Part shown: piece by piece, positions 1-5,756 of the stretch
Position numbering within the stretch: position 1 is the first letter of the stretch
How the letters are laid out: the number at the start of each line of letters is the position of its first letter
Source of the DNA: Syntrophaceae bacterium
GTDB lineage: Bacteria; Desulfobacterota; Syntrophia; Syntrophales; UBA2185
NCBI GenBank assembly: GCA_003508565.1
Contig: DNUI01000150.1
Span: 1-9,028 of the forward strand
Length of the DNA stretch: 9,028 nucleotides
Direction: 5' to 3'
Position numbers and translations under genes: made by a program
The notes under the pieces: model-generated
Database searches by the model: none
Told to the model about the DNA's origin: nothing
Seen by the model: the letters and a program-made list of their open reading frames with translations, nothing else

Positions 1-29
1 TTCCCGCTTACCGATTTTTTTTGTCTCAT
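1..29 (-). CDS. Probable start of a gene leaving the window (N-terminus only)
   Basis: On the minus strand an ATG at 27-29 is preceded, 7 bases upstream, by GGAG (37-40). The frame stays open to the window edge, giving MRQKKSVSG and a partial codon. A possible promoter and an 11-bp palindrome lie just upstream (see 50-103), which fits a real gene start. With only nine residues visible no family can be named. The basic start (R, K, K) is uninformative. Confidence is modest because nine codons could be open by chance. Confidence 0.4.
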
Positions 30-49
30 CTTGTATCTCCAATCGCGAG

Positions 50-79
50 GTTATAAAAGGGTAGGTATGAATGACACAA
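50..79 (-). promoter_or_regulatory. Possible sigma70-like promoter for the gene at the left edge
   Basis: On the minus strand TTGTGT (74-79, 3 of 6 to TTGACA) and TATAAC (50-55, 5 of 6 to TATAAT) are separated by 18 bases. The expected transcript would start near 43, leaving about 14 bases before the ATG at 29 and including the Shine-Dalgarno site. The -35 hexamer lies inside the left arm of the palindrome at 71-103. This is a pattern-based call only. Confidence 0.3.
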
Positions 80-103
80 TGCACATATTCACCATTGTGT
101 CAT
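71..103. repeat. 11-bp perfect inverted repeat, operator candidate
   Basis: ATGACACAATG (71-81) and CATTGTGTCAT (93-103) are perfect reverse complements around an 11-base AT-rich spacer. The arm-to-arm centre distance is 22 bp, two helical turns, which would suit a dimeric or tetrameric regulator. No T-run follows on either strand, so an intrinsic terminator for the PilZ gene is less likely. It covers the candidate -35 element of the gene starting at 29. Confidence 0.5.
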
Positions 104-148
104 ATAGGTTCTGATTTCTTGAAGAAATAAGGAGCGTCGTGCTGCCTG

Positions 149-643
149 TCACGTAAGGTAGGTATGAAGTGCTTTATAGCTGTTAAAATCGGCATCGACA
201 AAAGATGCACCGACATGGAGAGCTTCTTTGGAATCTACCACTCTACGCGGCTCACACGTTAGACGAATGGGCCTGCTCTCATTGGGCAACGTGAAAATAA
301 TTTCAAATTTAGTTTTGTCCGGATCGACTAAAATTTCATCCGGAACATCCTGGGGGATAGAAACGTGTACACCCCCGAGGGAAATATTCGTTACTGATCC
401 TGTATGCAACTTTGTTTCCCCGGAACCGCATTGATTAATAAAAGCGGGTACAGAAACGGCTTTTCTCGGGTACTGACGTTTCTCTTTCTTGACACCCTTA
501 AGCGCTTTCCTCTCTTTCAAATAATGGGATAGAACGATCTCGATCATTGATGAAAGAGATCGCTTATCTTCTTGAGCCACTTTGGCCAAGGATTCGCGCA
601 TGTTCTTACTCAAACGGAAACATACAAGACTATCTTTTCTCAT
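149..643 (-). CDS. Ribbon-helix-helix / PilZ domain fusion protein (putative c-di-GMP-responsive regulator)
   Basis: A 164-residue soluble protein with two recognisable parts. Residues about 4-45 have the MetJ/Arc/CopG ribbon-helix-helix pattern: a short strand (LVCFRLS), then two helices separated by a turn (RSLSSM). Residues about 54-160 are a PilZ domain carrying both c-di-GMP-binding signatures: RxxxR as RQYPR (56-60) and [D/N]xSxxG as NISLGG (86-91). PilZ domains bind c-di-GMP through these two motifs, and RHH domains bind DNA as dimers, so a c-di-GMP-controlled DNA-binding protein is inferred, not shown. The start is supported by GGGAG seven bases upstream of the ATG. It is transcribed alone: 237 bp separate it from meaB and about 120 bp from the next gene start. 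The RHH part could instead serve only for dimerisation. Confidence 0.88.
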   Translation of the reverse strand: MRKDSLVCFRLSKNMRESLAKVAQEDKRSLSSMIEIVLSHYLKERKALKGVKKEKRQYPRKAVSVPAFINQCGSGETKLHTGSVTNISLGGVHVSIPQDVPDEILVDPDKTKFEIIFTLPNESRPIRLTCEPRRVVDSKEALHVGASFVDADFNSYKALHTYLT

Positions 644-694
644 GAATCATCTCCCGATAGCTTGATAATCTCATTCGCAATATGTTTTTTTTAA

Positions 695-723
695 TTTATA
701 TCACAAAAGATCTTAAGAAACAA
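695..723 (-). promoter_or_regulatory. Candidate promoter of the RHH-PilZ gene
   Basis: On the minus strand TTGTTT (718-723) and TATAAA (695-700, 5 of 6 to consensus) are spaced by exactly 17 bases, about 50 bases before the start codon at 643. The spacer contains the 8-bp palindrome AAGATCTT (707-714), which overlaps a second palindrome, CTTAAG (712-717). Such short palindromes between -35 and -10 are typical positions for a repressor operator. The flanking DNA is AT-rich, so chance matches are possible. Confidence 0.35.
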
Positions 724-857
724 ATTTTATGTAGTTATAAATGATCGAAAGAAAATTGAAATACGAATAACCTTCGGAAATACACACTTGCCCATTTCCT
801 GTGGTTAGTAGGAGAGCTTTTTACGAAGTGATACTTTACTACGTCTAAAGTTATAGG

Positions 858-881
858 AGGCAGGGTGTCCTTTAACTGCCT
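858..881 (-). other. Weak stem-loop at the 3' end of meaB
   Basis: AGGCAG (858-863) and CTGCCT (876-881) can pair around a 12-base loop, immediately at the meaB stop codon. No uridine tract follows on the minus strand, so if this ends the transcript it is not a standard intrinsic terminator. A six-pair stem is weak evidence. Confidence 0.2.
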
Positions 882-1840
882 TACTTTGCTGGAGGAAGCC
901 ACTCGCCGACTACTTCCTCCACAACATTATATGGGCTCAGTTCATGATCCATGATCTTCTCTACCATAGACTCGATTCGGCTATTTTCAGCAAGGCGTGC
1001 ACGGATGATACGGAAGAGTTCATGATGAATCATCTGCAGGGTCTCTTCACGTGTTCTCTCTCGACGTTTTTCCAGAAGTTTCCCGCTCTGCTCAAGATAC
1101 GTTCGATGCGCCGCGATGGCTTCTATGAGATCATCCTCGCCTTTTCCCTCGACGGCAACAGTTCGGATAACCGGAGGCACCCAGGCACGGTCTTTTATAC
1201 TCGCATCCTGATTAACCCGGAACTGAACCTCGGAATAGAGTTGATCCGCTCCAGGCTGATCGTATTTATTGATCACGTAAATGTCCGCGATTTCCATAAT
1301 CCCGGCCTTCATGCTCTGAATTACATCACCGAGGCCGGGAACCAGGACGACGCATGTGGTATCCGCAACGCGCATGACATCCACCTCGTCCTGCCCTACC
1401 CCTACGGTCTCGATAATTACGTAGTTTTTCCCCGAAGCATCAAGTACTTTGACCGCCCCCCGCGTAAATTGGGCGAGCCCACCGAGATAGCCGCGGGTAG
1501 CCATACTGCGCATAAAGACACCTGGATCCTCACTGTGCCGGGTCATTCTGATCCGGTCTCCCAACAAGGCACCTCCCGTGAAAGGACTTGAAGGATCAAC
1601 CGCTACAATTCCCACTGTTTGCCCTTTATTGCGAAATTGCCAGGTAACTCCATCCGTGAGAGTGCTCTTTCCTGTACCGGGAGATCCGGTGATTCCCAGT
1701 AGATACGCATTCCCGGTGTGAGAATAGATCTCTTTCATTAGGACCCGGGCCCGTTCATCCTCGTTTTCCAACCAAGTGATCACGCGGGAAACTGCCAATG
1801 GTGATCCCTGAAGGATTTCCGCTACATAATCCATAATCAT
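881..1840 (-). CDS. meaB: MeaB/ArgK-family GTPase, methylmalonyl-CoA mutase chaperone
   Basis: A 319-residue G3E-family P-loop GTPase, close to the usual 320-330 of MeaB. Walker A is GSPGTGKST (52-60). The conserved block after it begins VDPSSPFTGGALLGDR (81-96). The Walker B/switch segment is ETVGVGQDE (144-152), and NKYD (191-194) gives guanine specificity. The C-terminal third is helical and charged, matching the dimerisation arm of the family. MeaB proteins gate cobalamin loading onto methylmalonyl-CoA mutase and protect it from inactivation in the cytoplasm. The gene lies 152 bp after the B12-binding subunit, the usual neighbourhood. There is no good Shine-Dalgarno site near the start (only AGGA about 14 bases away), so the ATG two codons further in, at 1832-1834, could also be used and translation may be weak. 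Confidence 0.95.
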   Translation of the reverse strand: MIMDYVAEILQGSPLAVSRVITWLENEDERARVLMKEIYSHTGNAYLLGITGSPGTGKSTLTDGVTWQFRNKGQTVGIVAVDPSSPFTGGALLGDRIRMTRHSEDPGVFMRSMATRGYLGGLAQFTRGAVKVLDASGKNYVIIETVGVGQDEVDVMRVADTTCVVLVPGLGDVIQSMKAGIMEIADIYVINKYDQPGADQLYSEVQFRVNQDASIKDRAWVPPVIRTVAVEGKGEDDLIEAIAAHRTYLEQSGKLLEKRRERTREETLQMIHHELFRIIRARLAENSRIESMVEKIMDHELSPYNVVEEVVGEWLPPAK

Positions 1841-1924
1841 AGCTATTTATTCGATCCTGGACAGTGATACATTAGTAAATCGCCAAAACGTATCAACGAA
1901 TGGTTAATTTATAGTTAAATGGTA

Positions 1925-1952
1925 CAGGGGAGGCAGTATGCAACCTCCCCTG
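1925..1952 (-). terminator. Strong 9-bp stem-loop between mcmA2 and meaB
   Basis: CAGGGGAGG (1925-1933) and CCTCCCCTG (1944-1952) pair perfectly around a 10-base loop, about 40 bases after the stop of the B12-binding subunit. On the minus strand it is followed by TACCATTTAAC, not a proper T-run. It may be a partial terminator, or a processing or stability hairpin that lowers meaB expression relative to the mutase. The stem is certain; its function is inferred. Confidence 0.5.
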
Positions 1953-1992
1953 CTCATCACAACAGCGTATCCGTTACATTACGGATGTCTTC

Positions 1993-2394
1993 TTACTTGG
2001 CTTTTACGTTTGATCTAATAAAATCAACAATCACTTCCGTCGACGTTCCCGGTCCAAAGATTTCAGCGATTCCTGCTTTCTTCAGTTCGGGGATGTCTTC
2101 CAGGGGAATGATTCCGCCCCCAACCACCAGGACGTTTGCAAGCTTCTTTGCCTTCAGCAGTTCGACCACTTTCGGGAAGAAGTAATTATGGACGCCTGAA
2201 AGACTGCTCAAACCAACCACATCAGCATCTTCCTGAAGCGCTGCCTCAACAATCATTTCCGGTGTCTGCCTTAATCCGGTGTAGACGACTTCCATACCGG
2301 CCTCAGCAAAGATACGGGACAGGAGCTTGGCACCACGATCATGGCCGTCCAGCCCGGGTTTTGCAACGATAATTTTTATCTTCTTTTCTGCCAT
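1993..2394 (-). CDS. mcmA2: Methylmalonyl-CoA mutase, B12-binding (C-terminal) subunit
   Basis: A 133-residue cobalamin-binding Rossmann-type domain. The DxHxxG motif is DGHDRG (16-21), with His18 expected to be the lower axial cobalt ligand. SSL at 63-65 and VVGGG at 90-94 are the other two parts of the base-off/His-on cobalamin site. The length equals the C-terminal domain of single-chain mutases, so this is the separate small subunit of the two-gene form. It starts 19 bases after the large subunit stop, with a strong GGAGGTGA site six bases before the ATG, so the two are surely one operon and translated in similar amounts. It binds the adenosylcobalamin that starts radical rearrangement in the large subunit. 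Confidence 0.96.
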   Translation of the reverse strand: MAEKKIKIIVAKPGLDGHDRGAKLLSRIFAEAGMEVVYTGLRQTPEMIVEAALQEDADVVGLSSLSGVHNYFFPKVVELLKAKKLANVLVVGGGIIPLEDIPELKKAGIAEIFGPGTSTEVIVDFIRSNVKAK

Positions 2395-2413
2395 TGTAAG
2401 TCACCTCCACACA

Positions 2414-4093
2414 TCATGAAATAAATTCCTTGGGTCGATACTGCCCGAATACATCGCGCCACACGTCACACACTTCACCGACGGTAGCCCCGGCCTTTAC
2501 CGCCTCAATAACAGTCGGCATTACGTTCGTATCTGTCTTTGATACTTCACGCAGTTTATCCAGGGACTTCTTCCAGGCGGCGTTATCTCGCTTGGCTCGC
2601 CATTCCTTGAGTTCCTTGGCTTTTTCTTCGCCAACCTTCATGTCCACTCTGAGGAGGTCAGTTACAGGGGGTTCCTCCATGGTATACTTGTTCACCCCTA
2701 CATAAGCCCGTTCACCGGAGTCAATCGACTTCTGGAACAGGTACGCGCTGTTCTGAATTTCCTTCTGAATGTATCCCTGCTCGATTGCGGTCAGGGTTCC
2801 ACCCATGGCGTCAATCTTCTTGATGTAATCTTCGATTTCCGCTTCAATCTTGTCGGTCAGATACTCGATATAATAAGAACCGGCCAGAGGATCGACGGTC
2901 ACGCAGGCGCCGCTCTCTTCGGCAATAATCTGCTGTGTACGGAGGGCGACGGTCACGGCCCCCTGGGTGGGGAGGCACAGGGCTTCGTCATACGAGTTCG
3001 TATGGAGGGACTGGTGCCCGCCTAATGCGGTGGCAAATGTCTGAAGGGCAACCCTGACGATGTTGTTCAACGGCTGCTGCGCTGTCAGGGTAACACCACC
3101 GGTCTGCACATGGTAACGAAGCATCATAGACCGGGGATCTTTGGCCTTGAATCTATCCTTCATGATCTTAGCCCAGACGCGCCTTGCGGCGCGGAACTTG
3201 GCGACTTCTTCCAGCACGTCGGTGAAGGCGTTGAAGAAGAAGGAGAGACGCGGCGCAAAACTATCAACAGGGATCCCTCTTGCTGCGCATGCTTCAGCGT
3301 ACGCGATTCCATCGGCGATGGTGAAAGCCATTTCCTGAGCAGCCGTGGAGCCTGATTCGCGGATGTGGTAGCCGCTGATGCTGATGCTGTTCCAGCGAGG
3401 AACGTATTTCTGGCAGAACTCGATCAAGTCGACGGTGAGGCGCATGGTCGGCTTGGGGGGATAGATATACTGACCACGGCAGATGATTTCTTTCAAAACA
3501 TCATTCTGTATGGTTCCACCCAGTTGATCATATTTCGCACCCTGTTCTTCCGCAACGGACAGGTACATGCCCAGAAGTGCCGTCGCTGCCGCATTGACGG
3601 TCATGGACGTGGTGACCTTGTCCAGAGGAATCTGGTCAAAAAGAATACGCATATCGCCGATATGATCGATGGCCGCCCCGACCTTTCCTACCTCTCCCAT
3701 AGACAGGGGATGATCGCTGTCATAGCCTGCCTGGGTGGGAAGATGGAAGGCCACGCTCAATCCCGTCTGCCCCTGACCTAACAGGTAGCGGTAGCGGGCA
3801 TTCGTCTCCTTGGCGCTGCCGAATCCGGCATACTGACGCATAGTCCAGAACCTTCCCCGAAACATGTTCGGCTGAACACCGCGGGTATACGGATATTCAC
3901 CGGGATAGCCGAGTTTGCTCTCATAATCCAGACCGGCATTTTCTGCCGGGGTATAGAGAGTTTCGACAGGGATCCCAGACCAAGTAGTTTTAGCCTTCTT
4001 TTCGGGGGCTTTGCTCAAGGTCTTCGCCAGAGTCCCTTCCGACCATTTCTTTTTCCCGGCTTTGATCTTTTCCAACTCCTTTACATCAAACAT
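2414..4093 (-). CDS. mcmA1: Methylmalonyl-CoA mutase, large catalytic subunit
   Basis: A 559-residue TIM-barrel acyl-CoA mutase subunit. It interconverts succinyl-CoA and (R)-methylmalonyl-CoA by a radical mechanism with the B12 subunit encoded next. By memory alignment to the Propionibacterium enzyme, the substrate-carboxylate residues are present: Tyr88 in RQYAGF (Tyr89 there) and Arg218 in KPTMR (Arg207). The catalytic His243 in SGYHIRES (His244) is also present. Isobutyryl-type mutases carry Phe and Gln at the first two, so methylmalonyl-CoA is the best substrate call. QSLHTNSYDEA (361-371) is the usual barrel signature. The chain ends before any B12 domain, as expected for the split form. 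Start: AGGAGGT lies five bases before the ATG. One oddity is His117 in VAFHLPT, where I recall Asp in most homologues. No cobalamin riboswitch was seen upstream. Confidence 0.96.
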   Translation of the reverse strand: MFDVKELEKIKAGKKKWSEGTLAKTLSKAPEKKAKTTWSGIPVETLYTPAENAGLDYESKLGYPGEYPYTRGVQPNMFRGRFWTMRQYAGFGSAKETNARYRYLLGQGQTGLSVAFHLPTQAGYDSDHPLSMGEVGKVGAAIDHIGDMRILFDQIPLDKVTTSMTVNAAATALLGMYLSVAEEQGAKYDQLGGTIQNDVLKEIICRGQYIYPPKPTMRLTVDLIEFCQKYVPRWNSISISGYHIRESGSTAAQEMAFTIADGIAYAEACAARGIPVDSFAPRLSFFFNAFTDVLEEVAKFRAARRVWAKIMKDRFKAKDPRSMMLRYHVQTGGVTLTAQQPLNNIVRVALQTFATALGGHQSLHTNSYDEALCLPTQGAVTVALRTQQIIAEESGACVTVDPLAGSYYIEYLTDKIEAEIEDYIKKIDAMGGTLTAIEQGYIQKEIQNSAYLFQKSIDSGERAYVGVNKYTMEEPPVTDLLRVDMKVGEEKAKELKEWRAKRDNAAWKKSLDKLREVSKTDTNVMPTVIEAVKAGATVGEVCDVWRDVFGQYRPKEFIS

Positions 4094-4369
4094 AATCTAC
4101 CTCCTGAAGATATAATCAATAGGAAACCCTTGAATAAAAAACCCTTCCGCTGACATTTAATACATAAATTGTTAATACATTGCAGTCTATTCGGCAAATT
4201 TACCGTTATTCAAAGGTCTCAATATTGGTGGGCGAATCGGTTTTTTTGCGTGTCCTTCCTATCATCCAAAAGCTTTTATGTCAACTATTTTCTGATAGAA
4301 AATTATAGATTGGTGCTTCAGGCAGGACATGGATAGTTCAAAGCGAAAATGATTTCTCGTTGAAGCTCT

Positions 4370-4403
4370 CCGCAGTAAATTGCGGAAAGTTTTCGATCCG
4401 CAA
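4370..4403. repeat. Alternating inverted repeats TCCGCA/TGCGGA
   Basis: CCGCAG (4370-4375), four bases, then TTGCGG (4380-4385) make one stem-loop. TTGCGGA (4380-4386) can instead pair with TCCGCAA (4397-4403) around ten bases, so the middle arm has two mutually exclusive partners. The first hairpin has the same CCGCAG-N4-YTGCGG core as the one at 4529-4552. Confidence 0.5.
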
Positions 4404-4528
4404 GGAATAATAATGTACCCCCTTCGCTCGCTTCCGGATTCAATGAAACTTTGCTTTTTTCAAGGCAGAGCCGCAGAAAAAGGACTTAGTCGAAGTGACC
4501 CCGTCACGTCGAAGAGTCTCAGGTTTCA

Positions 4529-4552
4529 TTCCCCGCAGCGTGCTGCGGGGAA
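4529..4552. repeat. 11-bp perfect GC-rich hairpin (REP-like)
   Basis: TTCCCCGCAGC (4529-4539) and GCTGCGGGGAA (4542-4552) are perfect reverse complements with only GT between, so the real loop is about four bases. It sits about 20 bases after the stop codon of the dodecin gene. It could protect or end that transcript, but no T-run follows on the minus strand. The core matches the hairpin at 4370-4385. It may be part of a dispersed REP or small non-autonomous element. Confidence 0.55.
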
Positions 4553-4572
4553 CATCAACCCACGAAAAATGT

Positions 4573-4782
4573 TTACACACGTTCATGATACTTAAACGAG
4601 ATATTAAGTCTTACCCGAAACGATGTTATTTTCCCATTATCCACAGTTACATCCTGCTTTACAACCTCTGCAATTCTAAGATCTTCAAGCGTTTTGGACG
4701 CGGTTGCCAAGGCATGTCGAGTAGCATCTTCCCATGATGTTGGACTTGATCCTACGAGTTCGATAATACTATACACTGACAT
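4573..4782 (-). CDS. Dodecin-family protein lacking the flavin-stacking Trp
   Basis: A 69-residue protein with dodecin length and pattern: strand YSIIELVGSS (4-13), helix from about 16 to 34, then AEVVKQ (38-43) and two C-terminal strands ending in NISFKY (60-65). Classical dodecins form hollow dodecamers that store riboflavin or FMN, stacking the ring against a tryptophan just before AEV and hydrogen-bonding through a glutamine in the next strand. Here these positions appear to be Ile37 and Arg56, so flavin binding in the known way is doubtful; another ligand or a purely structural role is possible. An AGGAGGGG site five bases before the ATG supports the start. It is the last of four small co-oriented genes and is followed by a strong hairpin. 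Family call is firm, ligand unknown. Confidence 0.9.
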   Translation of the reverse strand: MSVYSIIELVGSSPTSWEDATRHALATASKTLEDLRIAEVVKQDVTVDNGKITSFRVRLNISFKYHERV

Positions 4783-4905
4783 AATGACCCCTCCTTTTCT
4801 CTATAACGTTTTAATCTGCAGACCCCGTTTAGTATTAACGATGACCTTCAAACAATCAAACATTCACTACCTTCATTATACAATCCATGGTGATTCCCCT
4901 ATTGC

Positions 4906-4930
4906 AAAAGAGGGAACCCATTACCCCCTC
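4906..4930 (-). terminator. Possible weak intrinsic terminator after the GYD gene
   Basis: On the minus strand GAGGGG (4925-4930) can pair with TCCCTC (4910-4915), with one G-T wobble, around a nine-base loop, followed by four T (4906-4909). It begins 15 bases after the stop codon of the GYD gene. The stem and T-run are short, so termination may be partial. Confidence 0.35.
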
Positions 4931-4944
4931 CGTGGCAAATAATC

Positions 4945-5229
4945 TCAAACCCTGGCCATCATTTTGTCAAATTCTTCCACTGTTACGGCCGGCAGCGTGG
5001 TAAAGGAAATCCCTGTGAGTTTTGTCAGGGCAACGGATGCCTGCATCGCCTTTTCCACATCCGGAAAGGTAAGGATAAAAACAAGGTCTACTTCTCCGAG
5101 TAATGCATAAATCGATTTTACTTCACCGCCGAACTTTTTGATGAGTTTCAGTACTTTTTCAGTCCGGCTCGCGCTCATTCCCTTCAGCGCTGCTGATGAA
5201 TATTTTCCAAACAAAAAAAACGTGCCCAT
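4945..5229 (-). CDS. GYD-domain small protein
   Basis: A 94-residue protein covering one GYD domain, a ferredoxin-like alpha/beta fold of unknown function. The family pattern is visible: an N-terminal strand (FFLFGKYSS), an Arg-Thr start to the first helix (RTEKVLKLI, 22-30), GGEVKSIYALLG, then the motif region GEVDLVF where most members have G-x-Y-D, a second helix with alternating Ala and Leu, and a final strand. The Tyr of the name motif is replaced by Val. An AAAGGAGGAG site before the ATG supports the start. It lies 169 bp downstream of the ABM gene on the same strand. The fold suggests a dimeric alpha/beta-barrel protein; no substrate can be named. Confidence 0.85.
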   Translation of the reverse strand: MGTFFLFGKYSSAALKGMSASRTEKVLKLIKKFGGEVKSIYALLGEVDLVFILTFPDVEKAMQASVALTKLTGISFTTLPAVTVEEFDKMMARV

Positions 5230-5310
5230 TTTTCTCCTCCTTTGCGAATGCTGTTGTAAAGGGTTTATTTAAGGGGGCCGCCCTTGCACTCCTTCCCGTA
5301 TCGCACCTGA

Positions 5311-5326
5311 CCCTTCTTAGGAAGGG
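5311..5326. other. Short stem-loop between the ABM and GYD genes
   Basis: CCCTTC and GAAGGG pair around a four-base loop, about 70 bases after the ABM stop codon. No T-run follows on the minus strand. Close by, AAGGG (5271-5275) and CCCTT (5281-5285) form another small stem. These may be RNA-processing hairpins or chance; nothing else is recognisable in the 169-bp gap. Confidence 0.2.
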
Positions 5327-5398
5327 CGCAGAGATACAGGGCACGCTTCGATCCCGCGCGAGACAAGGGGTAAGGCTTTCCTTTCAGACGGACACTGA

Positions 5399-5692
5399 TC
5401 AGGCCTCAGAATCCTCAACGAAGACACGCACTTCCCTTGTCTCAGTGAGGAGACAATCGATCATCTCCTCAACTACCAGGCGCTGCCTGGACGTCTGCCA
5501 TACTTTCCAGGCTTCAAGGGTGATCCATGTGCTGATGACCATGAAGACGGAGGGATTCTCCGCTTCCCGAAGCGTCTCTCCGGTGATGTACCCATGCTGC
5601 CGCATCCCTACAGATCTCAATTCCAGCAAGAGATCCCGGAGTTGCTTCTCTTTGCCGGGCTGGCAATGTCTTTCAATCATTACTCTTATCAT
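5399..5692 (-). CDS. ABM-domain (antibiotic biosynthesis monooxygenase fold) protein
   Basis: A 97-residue dimeric alpha/beta-barrel-type protein. The order matches the ABM family: strand MIRVMIERHC with a basic loop (QPGKEKQLRDLL), the GYITGETLR segment (39-47) followed by a small insertion, a strand FMVISTW (50-56), the helix TLEAWKVWQTSRQR containing the usual paired tryptophans, then ETREVRVFV at the end. Despite the name, many family members are not monooxygenases but heme-degrading or unknown small proteins, so no reaction is assigned. The ribosome site is an unusual run, GGGGGGG, six bases before the ATG. It follows the 97-residue unknown gene by 64 bp with no terminator between, so the two are probably co-transcribed. 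Confidence 0.85.
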   Translation of the reverse strand: MIRVMIERHCQPGKEKQLRDLLLELRSVGMRQHGYITGETLREAENPSVFMVISTWITLEAWKVWQTSRQRLVVEEMIDCLLTETREVRVFVEDSEA

Positions 5693-5756
5693 AATTATCC
5701 CCCCCTTTTTATTGTAGTGTTATGTCATCATTCATAGTGATACGTCAAAAGATCAA

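Larger units (their letters stand above)
4094..4572. other. 479-bp intergenic region, hairpin-rich, no gene
   Basis: It separates the mutase operon from the dodecin gene. The first 260 bases, which must hold the mutase operon promoter, are AT-rich. I found no convincing -35/-10 pair and no B12-box-like riboswitch. AAACCCTT is repeated at 4124-4131 and 4139-4146, and AAAAGCTTTT (4268-4277) is a 10-bp palindrome. The half next to the dodecin gene contains several stem-loops (described separately). A plus-strand frame at 4380-4595 is open, but it lacks a ribosome site and runs through the hairpins, so I do not call it. Confidence 0.7.

Noticed and set aside
60..168. Direct repeat GGTAGGTATGAA at 60-71 and 157-168
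   Set aside because: A 12-base match is close to chance for a window of this size, and one copy covers the end of the RHH-PilZ coding region.
944..1591. Plus-strand 215-codon frame opposite meaB
   Set aside because: Antisense to a gene with all GTPase motifs; no ribosome site or recognisable domain.
4094..4250. Possible cobalamin riboswitch before the mutase operon
   Set aside because: No B12-box-like sequence or the needed multi-stem structure was found, and the region is AT-rich and weakly structured.
4380..4595. Plus-strand open frame of 71 codons
   Set aside because: It runs through the hairpin-rich segment and into the end of the dodecin gene, has no ribosome site, and its translation resembles no family.
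4883..4944. Possible tiny minus-strand gene of about 21 codons after a GGAGGGGG run
   Set aside because: It lies where the weak terminator of the GYD gene is predicted, is very short, and its translation has no recognisable pattern.
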